From: Leptothrix discophora
Lineage (GTDB): Bacteria; Pseudomonadota; Gammaproteobacteria; Burkholderiales; Burkholderiaceae_C
Assembly (NCBI RefSeq): GCF_030705305.1
Contig: NZ_JAUZEE010000003.1
Location: 434,001 to 498,000 of the forward strand
Length of the DNA: 64,000 bases
Direction of reading: 5' to 3'
In this document: one piece after another, positions 36,361 to 45,875 of the stretch
Position numbering within the stretch: the first letter of the stretch is position 1
How the letters are laid out: every line of letters begins with the position of its first letter
Notes under the pieces: model-generated
What the model was told of the DNA's origin: nothing
The model's database searches: none
What the model saw: the letters and a program-made list of their open reading frames with translations, nothing else
Position numbers and translations under genes: made by a program

Positions 36361-36945
36361 ATGACCTTCCGCTTCTCGCCCGCGCTGGCCACCGCCCTGC
36401 TCGCCACCGCCCTGGGCAGCGCCCGCGCCGCACCGGTCGAATACGTCGTCGACCCGACCCACACCTACCCCAGCTTCGAGGCCGACCACATGGGCATGTC
36501 GACCTGGCGCGGCAAGTTCAACACCACCACCGGCACGCTGTGGCTGGACAAGGCGGCCGGCAGCGGCACGGTCGACCTGAAGATCGACGTCGGCAGCATC
36601 GACTTCGGCCTGGCGCAGATGAACAGCGTGGCCAAGGACACCGCGATGTTCAACGTCGCCGAGTTCCCCTATGCCTTCTACAAGGGCCGTCTCGAAGGCT
36701 TCGCGCCCGGCGACACGCCGCGCGTCGTCGGCACGCTGGACTTCCGCGGCGTGACCCGCCCGCTGACGCTGGAGGTGGCACGCTGGAAGTGCCAGCCGCA
36801 CCCGCTCAGCAAGCGCGACTGGTGCGGCGCCGATGCGCAGGCCACCTTCTCGCGCGACGCGTGGGGCTTCGACGTCGGCCGCGACTGGGGCTTCTCGATG
36901 GCCACCGTGCTGCGCATCCAGGTCGAGGCCGTGGCGCGAGACTGA
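36361..36945 (+). CDS. YceI-family periplasmic protein
   Basis: 194 aa. Signal peptide with cleavage after GSARA (mature APVEYVVDPTH). YceI lipocalin-like barrel: DPTHTYPSFEADHMGMSTWRG, IDVGSIDFGL, PRVVGTLDFRGVTRPLTLEV and the C-terminal FSRDAWGFDVGRDWGFSM. Binds polyprenoid quinone-like lipids in the Thermus homologue. The ATG at 36361 fits the signal peptide. It lies 138 bp after the CrtC-like gene, so co-transcription is possible but not certain. Confidence 0.92.
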   Translation: MTFRFSPALATALLATALGSARAAPVEYVVDPTHTYPSFEADHMGMSTWRGKFNTTTGTLWLDKAAGSGTVDLKIDVGSIDFGLAQMNSVAKDTAMFNVAEFPYAFYKGRLEGFAPGDTPRVVGTLDFRGVTRPLTLEVARWKCQPHPLSKRDWCGADAQATFSRDAWGFDVGRDWGFSMATVLRIQVEAVARD

Positions 36946-37062
36946 CACCTGGCTCTCAACGGGCTCACACCCGACTTGCAGGGACCTCGCGCACCCTGCC
37001 GGCGGGGGCCTGCTGCCTAGAATCGGTTGGGTTCATTTCCTTCCTGTCCACGCCTCCGGTCC

Positions 37063-39012
37063 ATGCCCCTCCAGCGCCCCGCCCGCCCGTCGATCCGCAC
37101 CCTGCCGAGCCACGCCGGACGATGGCTGGCGCTGCTGCTGTCGACCGTCGCGATCGCGGCCTCGGCACAGGCCACGTCGGCCGACACCCGCGCCACGCCA
37201 CGTGCGGTCGCCGCCCCGACCAGCGCGGTCGCGCCGGCCCAGCCGCTGGAAGCCTGGAGCCATGCCTACGCGGCCTACACGACGCCCAAGTACCCGGCCG
37301 GCTTCGCCCACTTCGACTACGTCAACCCGGACGCGCCCAAGCGCGGCACGCTGTGGCTGCGCAACCCGGACCGGCGATCGAGCTTCGACAAGTTCAACCC
37401 GTTCACGATCAAGGGCAACGCGCCGGCCGGTGTCTCGCTGTTCATGTTCGAGAGCCTGGCCACGCGCTCGATGGATGAGCCGCAGACGATGTACGGCCTG
37501 CTGGCCGAGCAGATGTCGGTCGCGCCGGACCTCGCCAGCGTCACCTTCCGCATCCACCCGCTGGCGCGCTTCTCCGACGGCACGCCGGTGACCGCCGCCG
37601 ACGTCGTTCACAGCCACCGCCTGCTGACCAGCGCCCAGGCCGCGCCGGGCGTGCGCATCGCGCTGTCGGACATCGGCGAGGTCACCGCGCTCGACCCGGC
37701 CACCGTGCGCTTCACGCTCAAGGAACGCAAGATCGACGCGGTCTTCGCGGCCGGCGGCATGGCGGTGTTCTCACAGCGCTGGGGTGCCGTCGACGGCAAG
37801 GTCAAGCCCTTCGACCAGATCGTCTCGGAGCACCCGATCGCCAGCGGTCCCTACCTGATCGACCAGGTCGAGATGCCGCGCCGCATCGAGTTCAGGCTCA
37901 ACCCGCGCTACTGGGCCCGCGGGCTGGGCGTGCGCCGCGGCCACTTCAACTTCGAGCGCATCGTCTACCGCATGTACGCCGATCCGGCGGTGGCGGCCGA
38001 GGCCTTCAAGGCCGGCGAGTTCGACTTCTTCAAGGAATACAGCGCACGCGCCTGGGTGCGCCAGCACCAGGGCGTGAAGTGGCGCGAGGGCCGCATCGTC
38101 AAGGCCGAGCTGCCGACCGCCTGGGGCCAAGGCCTGCAGTCGACCCACTTCAACCTGCGCCGGCCGATCTTCCAGGATGCCCGCGTGCGCGAGGCCCTGA
38201 CGCTGGCCTGGGACTTCGAGCGCCTGAACCGCTACGGCCAGTACCAGCGCGCCAACAGCCTGTTCAACAACTCCGACTTCGCCGCGCAAGGCAGGCCGTC
38301 GGCCGAGGAACTGGCGCTGCTCGAACCCTTCCGCGACCAGCTGCCGCCGCAGGTCTTCGGCCCGGCCTATGTCGCGCCGGTGCAGGGCGACGCGCAGCGC
38401 CTGCGCGCCAACCTGCTGCGCGCCCGCGACCTGCTGGCACAGGCCGGCTGGAAGGTCGCCGACGACGGCAAGCTGCGCAACGCCAAGGGCGAGCCCTTCG
38501 TGGTCGAGTACCTCGAACCGAGCCAGCCCGGCCGCAACACCGACTTCCAGCACAACCTGTCCAAGCTCGGCATCGAGTTCAAGGAACGCGTCGTCGACTT
38601 CGCGCTCTACCGTCGCCGCCTCGAGACCTACGACTACGACCTGATCACCATCGTCGAGGGCGACTTCACCCTGCCCAGCGCGACCGACCTCAAGGCCGGC
38701 TTCGGCAGCGCCACGGTCGACGAGCCGGGCGGCAACAACTTCCGCGGCGTGAAGAGCCCGGCGGTGGACGCGCTGATCCAGGCCGTCGCCGATGCCAGGG
38801 ACATCGCCCAGCTGCGCACGGCCGCCCGTGCGCTGGACCGCATCGTGATGTGGAACCACTGGCAGATCCCCGAGCTGTACCTGAGCAAGGAGCGCGTCTC
38901 CTACTGGAACCGCTTCGGCAAGCCGGCCGTGCAACCCGGCTACATCTCGATCGACGGCGGTGAACCCTGGCCGCTGTGGACCTGGTGGGTGGAGCGGGAG
39001 CAACGGCCGTGA
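37063..39012 (+). CDS. yejA: Periplasmic peptide-binding protein, YejA type
   Basis: 649 aa family 5 extracellular solute-binding protein. Signal peptide RWLALLLSTVAIAASAQA, mature protein after SAQA. Family features: FAHFDYVNPDAPKRGTLWL, SFDKFNPFTIKGNAPAG (YejA-type), SDGTPVTAADVVHS, IASGPYLIDQVE and PLWTWWVE at the end. Binds short oligopeptides; in E. coli YejABEF also imports microcin C. First of four genes yejA-B-E-F; yejB begins 50 bp later. Start at 37063 fits the signal peptide; the frame is open to 37027. Confidence 0.95.
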   Translation: MPLQRPARPSIRTLPSHAGRWLALLLSTVAIAASAQATSADTRATPRAVAAPTSAVAPAQPLEAWSHAYAAYTTPKYPAGFAHFDYVNPDAPKRGTLWLRNPDRRSSFDKFNPFTIKGNAPAGVSLFMFESLATRSMDEPQTMYGLLAEQMSVAPDLASVTFRIHPLARFSDGTPVTAADVVHSHRLLTSAQAAPGVRIALSDIGEVTALDPATVRFTLKERKIDAVFAAGGMAVFSQRWGAVDGKVKPFDQIVSEHPIASGPYLIDQVEMPRRIEFRLNPRYWARGLGVRRGHFNFERIVYRMYADPAVAAEAFKAGEFDFFKEYSARAWVRQHQGVKWREGRIVKAELPTAWGQGLQSTHFNLRRPIFQDARVREALTLAWDFERLNRYGQYQRANSLFNNSDFAAQGRPSAEELALLEPFRDQLPPQVFGPAYVAPVQGDAQRLRANLLRARDLLAQAGWKVADDGKLRNAKGEPFVVEYLEPSQPGRNTDFQHNLSKLGIEFKERVVDFALYRRRLETYDYDLITIVEGDFTLPSATDLKAGFGSATVDEPGGNNFRGVKSPAVDALIQAVADARDIAQLRTAARALDRIVMWNHWQIPELYLSKERVSYWNRFGKPAVQPGYISIDGGEPWPLWTWWVEREQRP

Positions 39013-39062
39013 ACCCTGCGCATCGCCACCCCTGCACGCGTCACTGACACCTCACGAGACCC

Positions 39063-40100
39063 ATGCTCGCCTACATCCTCAAGCGCATCCTGCTGATGGT
39101 GCCCACGCTGCTGGGGGCGCTGACGCTGACCTTCGTGGTGATCCAGTTCGTGCCCGGCGGGCCGGTCGAGCAGGTCATGGCCGAGGCGCGCGCGGCCGAC
39201 AAGGGCGGTGACAGCAGCGGCTACAAGGCCAGCCGGGACGTCGACAAGCAGCAGATCGAGGCGCTGAAGAAGCTCTACGGCTTCGACCAGCCCGCGCATG
39301 TGCGCTATGTCGAGATGCTCGGCCGCTTCGTGCGCTTCGACCTCGGCAAGAGCTTCATGTTCAACAAGGACGTGACCACGCTGATCCTGGAGAAGCTGCC
39401 GGTGTCCATCAGCCTGGGCGTCTGGAGCTTCCTGATCGCCTACCTCGTCTCCATCCCGCTGGGCGTGGCCAAGGCGGTGCACGAGGGCTCGCGCTTCGAC
39501 GTGCTGACCACCCTGCTGGTGCTGGTGGGCTATGCCATCCCGGGCTTCGTGCTGGGCGTGCTGCTCATCGTGCTGTTCGCCGGCGGCACCTACTGGGACT
39601 GGTTCCCGCTGCGTGGGCTGACCTCCGACAACTGGGCCAGCCTGGACTGGCCGGCCCGCATCGCCGACTACTTCCACCACCTCGCGCTGCCGCTGACCTG
39701 CATGACCATCGGCAGCTTAGCGGTGATGACGCTGCTGACCAAGAACACCTTCGTCGAGGAGATGCGCAAGCAGTACGTCAAGGTCGCGCGGGCCAAGGGC
39801 CTGTCGCCGGGCCGCGTGCTCTACAAGCACATCTTCCGCAACGCGCTGATCCCGCTGATCACCGGCTTTCCGGCCGCCTTCATCGGCGCCTTCTTCGCCG
39901 GCTCGGTGCTGATCGAGAACCTGTTCTCGCTCGACGGCCTGGGCCAGCTCGGCTACGAGGCCGTCGTGCGGCGCGACTACCCGGTCGTGCTGGGCTCGCT
40001 CTACCTCTTCACGCTCATCGGCCTGGTCGTCAAGCTGGTCTCGGACCTCCTGTACGTGGTGGTCGACCCGCGCGTGCAGTTCGGCAAGGCCGCGAAATGA
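39063..40100 (+). CDS. yejB: Peptide ABC transporter permease YejB
   Basis: 345 aa inner-membrane permease. Starts MLAYILKRILLMVPTLLG, typical of DppB/YejB. EAA loop: ARAKGLSPGRVLYKHIFRNALIP. A long periplasmic segment between helix 1 and 2 (ARAADKGGDSSGYKASRDVDKQQ) is characteristic of YejB. Between yejA (50 bp) and yejE (28 bp) on one transcript. Confidence 0.97.
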   Translation: MLAYILKRILLMVPTLLGALTLTFVVIQFVPGGPVEQVMAEARAADKGGDSSGYKASRDVDKQQIEALKKLYGFDQPAHVRYVEMLGRFVRFDLGKSFMFNKDVTTLILEKLPVSISLGVWSFLIAYLVSIPLGVAKAVHEGSRFDVLTTLLVLVGYAIPGFVLGVLLIVLFAGGTYWDWFPLRGLTSDNWASLDWPARIADYFHHLALPLTCMTIGSLAVMTLLTKNTFVEEMRKQYVKVARAKGLSPGRVLYKHIFRNALIPLITGFPAAFIGAFFAGSVLIENLFSLDGLGQLGYEAVVRRDYPVVLGSLYLFTLIGLVVKLVSDLLYVVVDPRVQFGKAAK

Positions 40101-40128
40101 CCGACCGGCACATCCGCCCCGCCCCGTG

Positions 40129-41154
40129 ATGACCCGCTCCTCCTCACCCAATGCCCGCGCCTGGGCGCGCTTCCGGCGCAACCGGCTGGGCCATGTGTCG
40201 CTGTGGCTCTTCGTCGTGCTGCTGGTGCTCAGCACGTTCGCGGAGGTCGTCAGCAACGACCGGCCGCTGCTGGTGTCCTACCAGGGCCGCGTCAGCCTGC
40301 CGATCGTCGACAACCCGCCCGAGACCGCCTTCGGTGGCGACTTCCGCACGCCGACCGACTGGAAGGACGCCTACATCACCGGCAAGCTGCGCGAGGACGG
40401 CAACTGGGCCGTCTTCACGCTCAACCCGCATTCGGCCACCTCGCTGAACTACTTCGACCCGCTGCCCAGCCCGATGGCGCCGAACGCGCTCAACGTGCTC
40501 GGCACCGACGCGCAGGGCCGCGACATGCTGGCGCGGCTGATCTACGGCTTCCGCGTCAGCATCTGGTTCGCGCTCGCGCTGACCCTGACCGGCACCGTGC
40601 TGGGCGTGGCCGCCGGTGCGCTGCAGGGCTACTTCGGCGGCCGCACCGACCTGGTCGCGCAGCGCTTGATCGAGATCTGGGGCGCCGTGCCCGAGCTCTA
40701 CCTGCTGATCATCTTCGCGTCGATCTTCGAGCCCTCGCTGCTGCTGCTGCTGGTCCTGCTGAGCCTGTGGGGCTGGATGGGCCTGGGCGACTACGTGCGC
40801 GCCGAGTTCCTGCGCAACCGCAACCTCGAGTTCGTGAAGGCCGCGCGGGCACTGGGCCTGAGCAATGGCCAGATCATCTGGCGCCACGTGCTGCCCAACT
40901 CGCTGACGCCGGTCATCACCTTCCTGCCCTTCCGCATGAGCGCGGCCATCCTGGCGCTGACCTCGCTGGACTTCCTCGGCCTGGGCGTGCCGGCCTCGGT
41001 GCCCTCGCTGGGCGAGCTGCTGCGCCAGGGCAAGGCCAACCTCGACGCCTGGTGGATCATCGTGCCGACCTTCGTGCTGCTGACCGTGACGATGCTGCTG
41101 CTGACCTTCATCGGCGACGCGCTGCGCGACGCCTTCGACACCCGCAAGTCATGA
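40129..41154 (+). CDS. yejE: Peptide ABC transporter permease YejE
   Basis: 341 aa permease, partner of YejB. YejE-specific large periplasmic segment after helix 1 (FGGDFRTPTDWKDAYITGK) and NVLGTDAQGRDMLARLIYGFR. EAA loop: KAARALGLSNGQIIWRHVLPN. Start ambiguous: GTG 40126 or the adjacent ATG 40129. It overlaps yejF by four bases (ATGA). Confidence 0.96.
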   Translation: MTRSSSPNARAWARFRRNRLGHVSLWLFVVLLVLSTFAEVVSNDRPLLVSYQGRVSLPIVDNPPETAFGGDFRTPTDWKDAYITGKLREDGNWAVFTLNPHSATSLNYFDPLPSPMAPNALNVLGTDAQGRDMLARLIYGFRVSIWFALALTLTGTVLGVAAGALQGYFGGRTDLVAQRLIEIWGAVPELYLLIIFASIFEPSLLLLLVLLSLWGWMGLGDYVRAEFLRNRNLEFVKAARALGLSNGQIIWRHVLPNSLTPVITFLPFRMSAAILALTSLDFLGLGVPASVPSLGELLRQGKANLDAWWIIVPTFVLLTVTMLLLTFIGDALRDAFDTRKS

Positions 41155-42872
41155 GCAGCACCGCACCCCAGAGCCTGCCCAACAGCCAGCTGCCGCAGGT
41201 CGCCGGCATGCCGCTGCTGCAGGTCGAGAACCTCAGCGTGGCCTTCAACGGCCAGACCGTGGTCGACCAGGTCAGCTTCGAGATCGGCATCGGCGAGAAG
41301 TTCGCGCTGGTCGGCGAATCGGGCTCGGGCAAGTCGATCAGCGCGCTGTCCATCCTGCGCCTGGTCGACGGCACCAGCCACGTCGGCGGCGCGATCCGCT
41401 ACGACGGCACCGACCTGATGCAGGCCAGCGAACGCCAGATGCGCGGCCTGCGCGGCAAGGACATCGCGATGATCTTCCAGGAGCCGATGACGGCCCTGAA
41501 CCCGCTCTACACGGTGGGCAACCAGATCGGCGAGGTGCTCGAACTGCACGAGGGCCTGAACGCCCGCGAGGCCCGCGAGCGCGCCATCGCGCTGCTGGAC
41601 CGCACCGGCATCCCCGAGCCCGCGCGGCGCATCGACGCCTACCCGCACGAGCTGTCGGGCGGCCAGCGCCAGCGCGCCATGATCGCCATGGCGCTGGCCT
41701 GCAAGCCGCGCCTGCTGATCGCCGACGAGCCGACCACCGCGCTGGACGTGACCATCCAGGCCCAGATCCTGGCCCTGCTCGACGAGCTGCAGCGCGAGAT
41801 GGGCATGGCGCTGCTGTTCATCACGCACGACCTCAACCTGGTCGGCCGCTATGCCGACCGGGTCGCGGTGATGTCGCGCGGCAAGATCGTCGAGGACGGC
41901 ATCACCGCCCGCGTCTTCGCCCGCCCGCAGCATCCCTACACCCGCCAGCTGCTGGCCGCCCGGCCGCAGCCGCTAACCAGCAGCGAACGCGACAGCCGCC
42001 AGACCCCGCTGCTGCAGGCGCAAGGCGTGCGCGTCACCTTCAGCCAGCCGGCAGGCTGGTGGCGACGCCGCGACTTCGTCGCCGTGCGCGAGGCCTCGCT
42101 GAACGTGCCGCGCGGCCAGACCGTCGGCATCGTCGGCGAGTCCGGCTCGGGCAAGACCACGCTGGGCATGGCGCTGCTGGCGCTGCAGCCGCTGGCCGCT
42201 GGCGAGGTGACGCTGCACAACCAGGTCGCCGGCGACGTCATGAACACCAGCCAGCAGCGTTCGACGCAGCGCGTCGACCTGGCCGAAGGCGCCGACCTGC
42301 GCGGCCTGCGCCGGCGCATGCAGGTGGTCTTCCAGGACCCGTTCGCCGCGCTGTCGCCGCGCATGACCATCGGCCAGATCGTCGGCGAGGGCCTGGCGCT
42401 GCACCACCCCGAACTGGACGCTGCGGCGCGCGAGGCCCGCATCCGCGCGGTGCTGGCCGAGGTCGGCCTGGACACGCAAGGCCGCGTGACGGACACGCGC
42501 GGCGGCGCCGACCTGCTGCAACGCTACCCGCACGAGTTCTCCGGCGGCCAGCGCCAGCGCATCGCGATCGCCCGGGCGCTGATCCTCAAGCCCGAACTGC
42601 TGCTGCTCGACGAGCCGACCTCCGCGCTCGACGCCTCGGTGCAGCAGCAGGTGCTGGCGCTGCTGCTCAAGCTGCAGCGCGAACAGGGCCTGAGCTATGT
42701 CTTCATCAGCCACGACCTGGCGGTGATCCGCGCGGTCGCCCACCAGGTGCTGGTGATGAAGGACGGCGAGGTGGTCGAGCGCGGCCCGACGGCCCAGGTC
42801 TTCGACGCACCGAAGCACCCGTACACGCAGACGCTGCTGGCGGCGGCGCTGGCGGCGGAGCCAGCGCGCTGA
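41151..42872 (+). CDS. yejF: Dual-domain peptide ABC transporter ATPase YejF
   Basis: 573 aa with two complete ATPase halves in one chain. First half: Walker A GESGSGKS, signature [13 protein letters not shown], Walker [13 protein letters not shown]. Second half: Walker [10 protein letters not shown], signature [13 protein letters not shown], Walker [13 protein letters not shown], plus C-terminal [10 protein letters not shown] peptide-transporter motif. Powers YejBE. Coupled to yejE by a 4-bp overlap. Converges with the copper cluster; a stem-loop separates them. Confidence 0.97.
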   Translation: MSSTAPQSLPNSQLPQVAGMPLLQVENLSVAFNGQTVVDQVSFEIGIGEKFALVGESGSGKSISALSILRLVDGTSHVGGAIRYDGTDLMQASERQMRGLRGKDIAMIFQEPMTALNPLYTVGNQIGEVLELHEGLNAREARERAIALLDRTGIPEPARRIDAYPHELSGGQRQRAMIAMALACKPRLLIADEPTTALDVTIQAQILALLDELQREMGMALLFITHDLNLVGRYADRVAVMSRGKIVEDGITARVFARPQHPYTRQLLAARPQPLTSSERDSRQTPLLQAQGVRVTFSQPAGWWRRRDFVAVREASLNVPRGQTVGIVGESGSGKTTLGMALLALQPLAAGEVTLHNQVAGDVMNTSQQRSTQRVDLAEGADLRGLRRRMQVVFQDPFAALSPRMTIGQIVGEGLALHHPELDAAAREARIRAVLAEVGLDTQGRVTDTRGGADLLQRYPHEFSGGQRQRIAIARALILKPELLLLDEPTSALDASVQQQVLALLLKLQREQGLSYVFISHDLAVIRAVAHQVLVMKDGEVVERGPTAQVFDAPKHPYTQTLLAAALAAEPAR

Positions 42873-42877
42873 ACAGC

Positions 42878-42896
42878 GGTCGGCACGGGGCCGACC
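42878..42896. terminator. Bidirectional stem-loop between yejF and the copper cluster
   Basis: GGTCGGC / 5-nt loop ACGGG / GCCGACC in the 32-bp gap between two convergent genes. Acts on both strands in principle; no T run on either side. Confidence 0.55.
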
Positions 42897-42904
42897 CTCT
42901 CAAC

Positions 42905-43225
42905 TCACTTCACCAGCTCCCACGACTGCACCGTGTAGTTCGGCCCGTCCTGCCCCGCCACGAAGCGGATGCGGTCGCCGACCTTCAGGCCTTCGATGCC
43001 CTTGGGGTCGCGCACGACGAAGACCATGGTCATCGGCGGCATGTCGAGGTTGCGCAGTTCGCCGTGCTTGAGCGTGAGCTTGCCGCCGGCCTTGTCGACG
43101 CGGCGGATCTCGGCCTCGCTCAGGCCATCGGCAGGTTCCGCCGCGCCGGCGGTCGACAGGGTGGACAGGGACAGCGCCGCCAGCATGCCCAGCAGGGCGA
43201 GGCGGCGGGAGTTCGTCGTGTTCAT
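42905..43225 (-). CDS. CusF-like periplasmic copper-binding protein
   Basis: 106 aa. Signal peptide (LGMLAALSLSTLSTAGAA), then a small OB-fold with the CusF copper site: LTLKHGELRNLDMPPMTMVF (His, then Met-Pro-Pro-Met-Thr-Met). CusF of E. coli uses His36, Trp44, Met47 and Met49; here the tryptophan position is a Met/Leu, so the cation-pi contact is missing. Start at 43225, with GGAG nine bases upstream; an ATG at 43231 is in the same frame. Last gene of the copper cluster. CusF normally hands Cu(I) to a CusCBA pump; no CusA or CusB is in the window. Confidence 0.88.
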   Translation of the reverse strand: MNTTNSRRLALLGMLAALSLSTLSTAGAAEPADGLSEAEIRRVDKAGGKLTLKHGELRNLDMPPMTMVFVVRDPKGIEGLKVGDRIRFVAGQDGPNYTVQSWELVK

Positions 43226-43251
43226 GGGCATCTTCTCCGCTGGGACCGGTT

Positions 43252-43767
43252 TCATCGATAGGACTGGAAGACCGTGGCGCCGCCGTCGCGCTGCACCAGC
43301 AGCACGTCGTAGGGGTCCTTGCGGCCCTTGTACTCGGGGCCGTCCATGCCGGGCGAGCCGACCGGCATCGCCGGCACGGCCAGGCCGACCATGCCGGCCG
43401 GCTTTTCCTTGAGCAGGCGCAGCACCTCGCGCGCCGGCACGTGGCCTTCGAGCGTGTAGTCGCCAACCTTGGCGGTGTGGCAGGAGCCGTAGCGCTGCGG
43501 CATGCCCAGGCGCACGCGGGCCTCCTGGTTGCCCTCGTCGTGGACGCGGACCTGGAAGCCATGGGCCTCCAGGTGGCGCACCCAGTCCTTGCAGCAGCCG
43601 CAGTCCGGGCTCTTCCAGACATCGACCAGCGGCCTGGCGGCCTTGTCCTGCGCGGTCTTGTCGGGAGCCGCCATCGCGGCCGGGGCCAGCAGGCCGCCGA
43701 GCGCCAGCGCGACGAGTTCGCGGCGGCGCGTGCCGCAGCGGGAAGTCGTCGGGATCATCGTGTTCAT
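43252..43767 (-). CDS. DUF411 periplasmic metal-associated protein
   Basis: 171 aa. Signal peptide (ALALGGLLAPAAMAA), then WKSPDCGCCKDWVRHLEAHGF, a CxCC copper-type site in a thioredoxin-like fold, and further conserved YGSCHTAKVGDYTLEGHVPA. The family often sits in copper or silver resistance clusters; role probably metal binding or disulfide handling in the periplasm. CAGGAG lies eight bases before the ATG. Follows the cupredoxin gene by 30 bp. Confidence 0.88.
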   Translation of the reverse strand: MNTMIPTTSRCGTRRRELVALALGGLLAPAAMAAPDKTAQDKAARPLVDVWKSPDCGCCKDWVRHLEAHGFQVRVHDEGNQEARVRLGMPQRYGSCHTAKVGDYTLEGHVPAREVLRLLKEKPAGMVGLAVPAMPVGSPGMDGPEYKGRKDPYDVLLVQRDGGATVFQSYR

Positions 43768-43797
43768 CGGGGTTCTCCTGAAAGGACGGGCTCGGGA

Positions 43798-44316
43798 TCA
43801 GCGCGGCTTGACGATCACCTGACCCACCATGCCGGCCTCGAAATGGCCGGGCAGCAGGCAGGCGAACTGGAACTCGCCGGGGCGGTTGAAGGTCCAGACG
43901 ATCTCGGCGCGCTGGCCGCCGGGCACGTGGGCCATGTAGGGTTCGTCGTGTTCCATGTTCGGGAACTTCTTCATCAGTTCGGCATGCGCGGCCAGTTCCT
44001 CGGCCGTGCCGAGCACGAACTCGTGCATCAGCTTGCCGCGGTTGCGGTGCACCAGGCGCAGGGTCTCGCCCTCGCGGACCTCGATGCGATCGGGGGTGTA
44101 GCGCATCCGGTCGCTCATGCGAATCTCGATCGTGCGGGTCGCGGCCTTGGCCGGCGCGGCGATGCCCCAGGGCTTCTGCTCCAGGCGCAGCTCCTTGGGC
44201 GCGTCGGCATGGGCCTTCTCGCCGTGGGCCTGTGCAGCCGGTGCGGCACACAGGGCGGTCAGCGCGAGCAGCAGCATCGCGCAGGATCGGTCGATCGACA
44301 GGTTCTTCGTGTTCAT
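43798..44316 (-). CDS. Cupredoxin-domain periplasmic protein
   Basis: 172 aa. Signal peptide ending AAQA before HGEKAHADAP. Cupredoxin fold with type 1 copper ligands: His in RGKLMHEFVLG, Cys, His and Met in FACLLPGHFEAGM. The long loop FPNMEHDEPYMAHVPGG resembles plastocyanin-like copper tolerance proteins. Start at 44316 matches the signal peptide; an upstream in-frame start at 44343 is possible. Lies 78 bp after the multicopper oxidase gene, same strand. Confidence 0.9.
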   Translation of the reverse strand: MNTKNLSIDRSCAMLLLALTALCAAPAAQAHGEKAHADAPKELRLEQKPWGIAAPAKAATRTIEIRMSDRMRYTPDRIEVREGETLRLVHRNRGKLMHEFVLGTAEELAAHAELMKKFPNMEHDEPYMAHVPGGQRAEIVWTFNRPGEFQFACLLPGHFEAGMVGQVIVKPR

Positions 44317-44394
44317 CGGGTGTGGGGCTCGTGTGGGGCTCATGTGGAGCTCGTATGGGGTTTGTCAGGGAACAGGCCGGAAGGTTCCAGCTGT

Positions 44395-45840
44395 TCAATG
44401 GCCCGCATGCCCGGCGGGCTTGCGGGCTTGGAGTTCGACTGCGGCAGCGGGTGAGGCAGCGGGTGAGGCAGCGGGTGAGGCAGCGGGTGAGGCACTGGGT
44501 GCGCGGGCCGGCGTGCCGACCGGGCCGGTCCACTCGCGGGCGACGGTGCCGGGCGGGTGGCTGAACCAGCCCGGGTCGCGGAAGTCGCCGGGCTTCTGGT
44601 CGCGCCGGACCTTGAGGGTGCTGAACATGCCGCCCATCTCCAGCGAGCCGAACGGCCCCGTGCCGGTCATCATCGGCAGCGTGTTGTCGGGCAGCGGCAT
44701 CTGCATCTCGGCCATGTCGGCCATGCCGCGTTCGCCCATGACCATGTGGTCGGGCACGGCGCGCGCCAGGCGAGCCGCCAGGCCGGTGTGGTCGACGCCG
44801 ATCAGCGTCGGCACCGCATGGCCCATCGCGTTCATCGTGTGGTGGCTCTTGTGGCAGTGGAAGGCCCAGTCGCCCTCCTCGTCGGCGATGAACTCGACCT
44901 GGCGCATCTGGCCGACCGCGATGTCGGTGGTGACCTCCGGCCAGCGGCTGCCGACCGGCGTCGGACCGCCGTCGGTGCCGGTGACGCTGAACTCGTGCCC
45001 GTGCAGGTGGATCGGGTGGTTGGTCATCGTGAGGTTGCCGACGCGGATGCGGACCCGGTCGCCCAGCCGCACGTTCAGGCTGTCGATGCCCGGGAAGACG
45101 CGGCTGTTCCAGGTCCACAGGTTGAAGTCGGTCATCGTCATGATCTTCGGCGTCGCGCTGCCAGGCTCGATGTCGTAGGCGCTGAGCAGGAAGCAGAAGT
45201 CGCGCTCGACCCGGGCGATCAGCGGGTGCGCCGCCTTCGGGTGCGTGACCCAGAAGCCCATCATGCCCATCGCCATCTGCGTCATCTCGTCGGCATGCGG
45301 GTGGTACATGAAGGTGCCGGGCCGGCGCGCGACGAACTCGTAGACGAAGGTCTTGCCCACCGGGATCGCCGGCTGCGTCAGGCCGGACACGCCGTCCATG
45401 CCATTGGGCAGGCGCTGGCCGTGCCAGTGCACGCTGGTGTGCTCGGGCAGGCGGTTGGTGACGTACACGCGCACGCGGTCGCCCTCGACCACCTCGATGG
45501 TCGGGCCGGGACTCTGGCCGTTGTAGCCCCACAGGTGGGCCTTCATGCCAGGTGCCAGCTCGCGCACGACCGGCTCGGCGACCAGGTGGAATTCCTTGAC
45601 GCCGTCGACCATGCGCCACGGCAAGGTCCAGCCGTTGAGCGTGACCACCGGGTCATAGGGCCGGCCGTCGGGCGGCAGCAGCGGCGCCTGGGTGGCAGCG
45701 CTGGCCTGGCTGACCGGCTCGGGCAAGGCCGCCATCGCCACGCGGCTGACGGCGGCACCGCTCACCGCGGCGGTGATCGCGGCGGTGACTGCGGCGGCCG
45801 TGGCACCGGAGCCGCGGATGAAATCTCGTCGGGAGACCAT
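44395..45840 (-). CDS. Multicopper oxidase (copper-resistance type), Tat-exported
   Basis: 481 aa. Twin-arginine signal MVSRRDFIRGSGATAAA. Three-domain oxidase with all four copper ligand sets: HWHGQRLPNGMDG (138-150), MYHPHADEM, NHPIHLHGHEF and FHCHKSHHTMNAMGH (HCHxxxHxxxxM, type 1 axial Met present). Oxidises Cu(I) in the periplasm. The C-terminus ends with an Ala/Pro/Ser tail carrying an SPAA ladder and GHAGH. I chose ATG 45840 because it opens the Tat motif; a TTG at 45879 also fits the frame and would overlap the tolC stop. Confidence 0.94.
   Translation of the reverse strand: MVSRRDFIRGSGATAAAVTAAITAAVSGAAVSRVAMAALPEPVSQASAATQAPLLPPDGRPYDPVVTLNGWTLPWRMVDGVKEFHLVAEPVVRELAPGMKAHLWGYNGQSPGPTIEVVEGDRVRVYVTNRLPEHTSVHWHGQRLPNGMDGVSGLTQPAIPVGKTFVYEFVARRPGTFMYHPHADEMTQMAMGMMGFWVTHPKAAHPLIARVERDFCFLLSAYDIEPGSATPKIMTMTDFNLWTWNSRVFPGIDSLNVRLGDRVRIRVGNLTMTNHPIHLHGHEFSVTGTDGGPTPVGSRWPEVTTDIAVGQMRQVEFIADEEGDWAFHCHKSHHTMNAMGHAVPTLIGVDHTGLAARLARAVPDHMVMGERGMADMAEMQMPLPDNTLPMMTGTGPFGSLEMGGMFSTLKVRRDQKPGDFRDPGWFSHPPGTVAREWTGPVGTPARAPSASPAASPAASPAASPAAAVELQARKPAGHAGH
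44443..44502 (-). repeat. 12-bp tandem repeat in the oxidase C-terminus
   Basis: GGCAGCGGGTGA (plus-strand reading) repeats four times exactly, then once with two changes. Encodes the SPAA ladder. In-frame and repeat-exact, so copy number could vary between strains. Confidence 0.85.
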
Positions 45841-45875
45841 GTTCAGTTGTCCTGTCGGGTCGATGCGGGGCGCGC

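Noticed and set aside
44443-44502. CRISPR-like array
   Set aside because: Units are only 12 bp, contiguous without spacers and in frame inside the oxidase gene.
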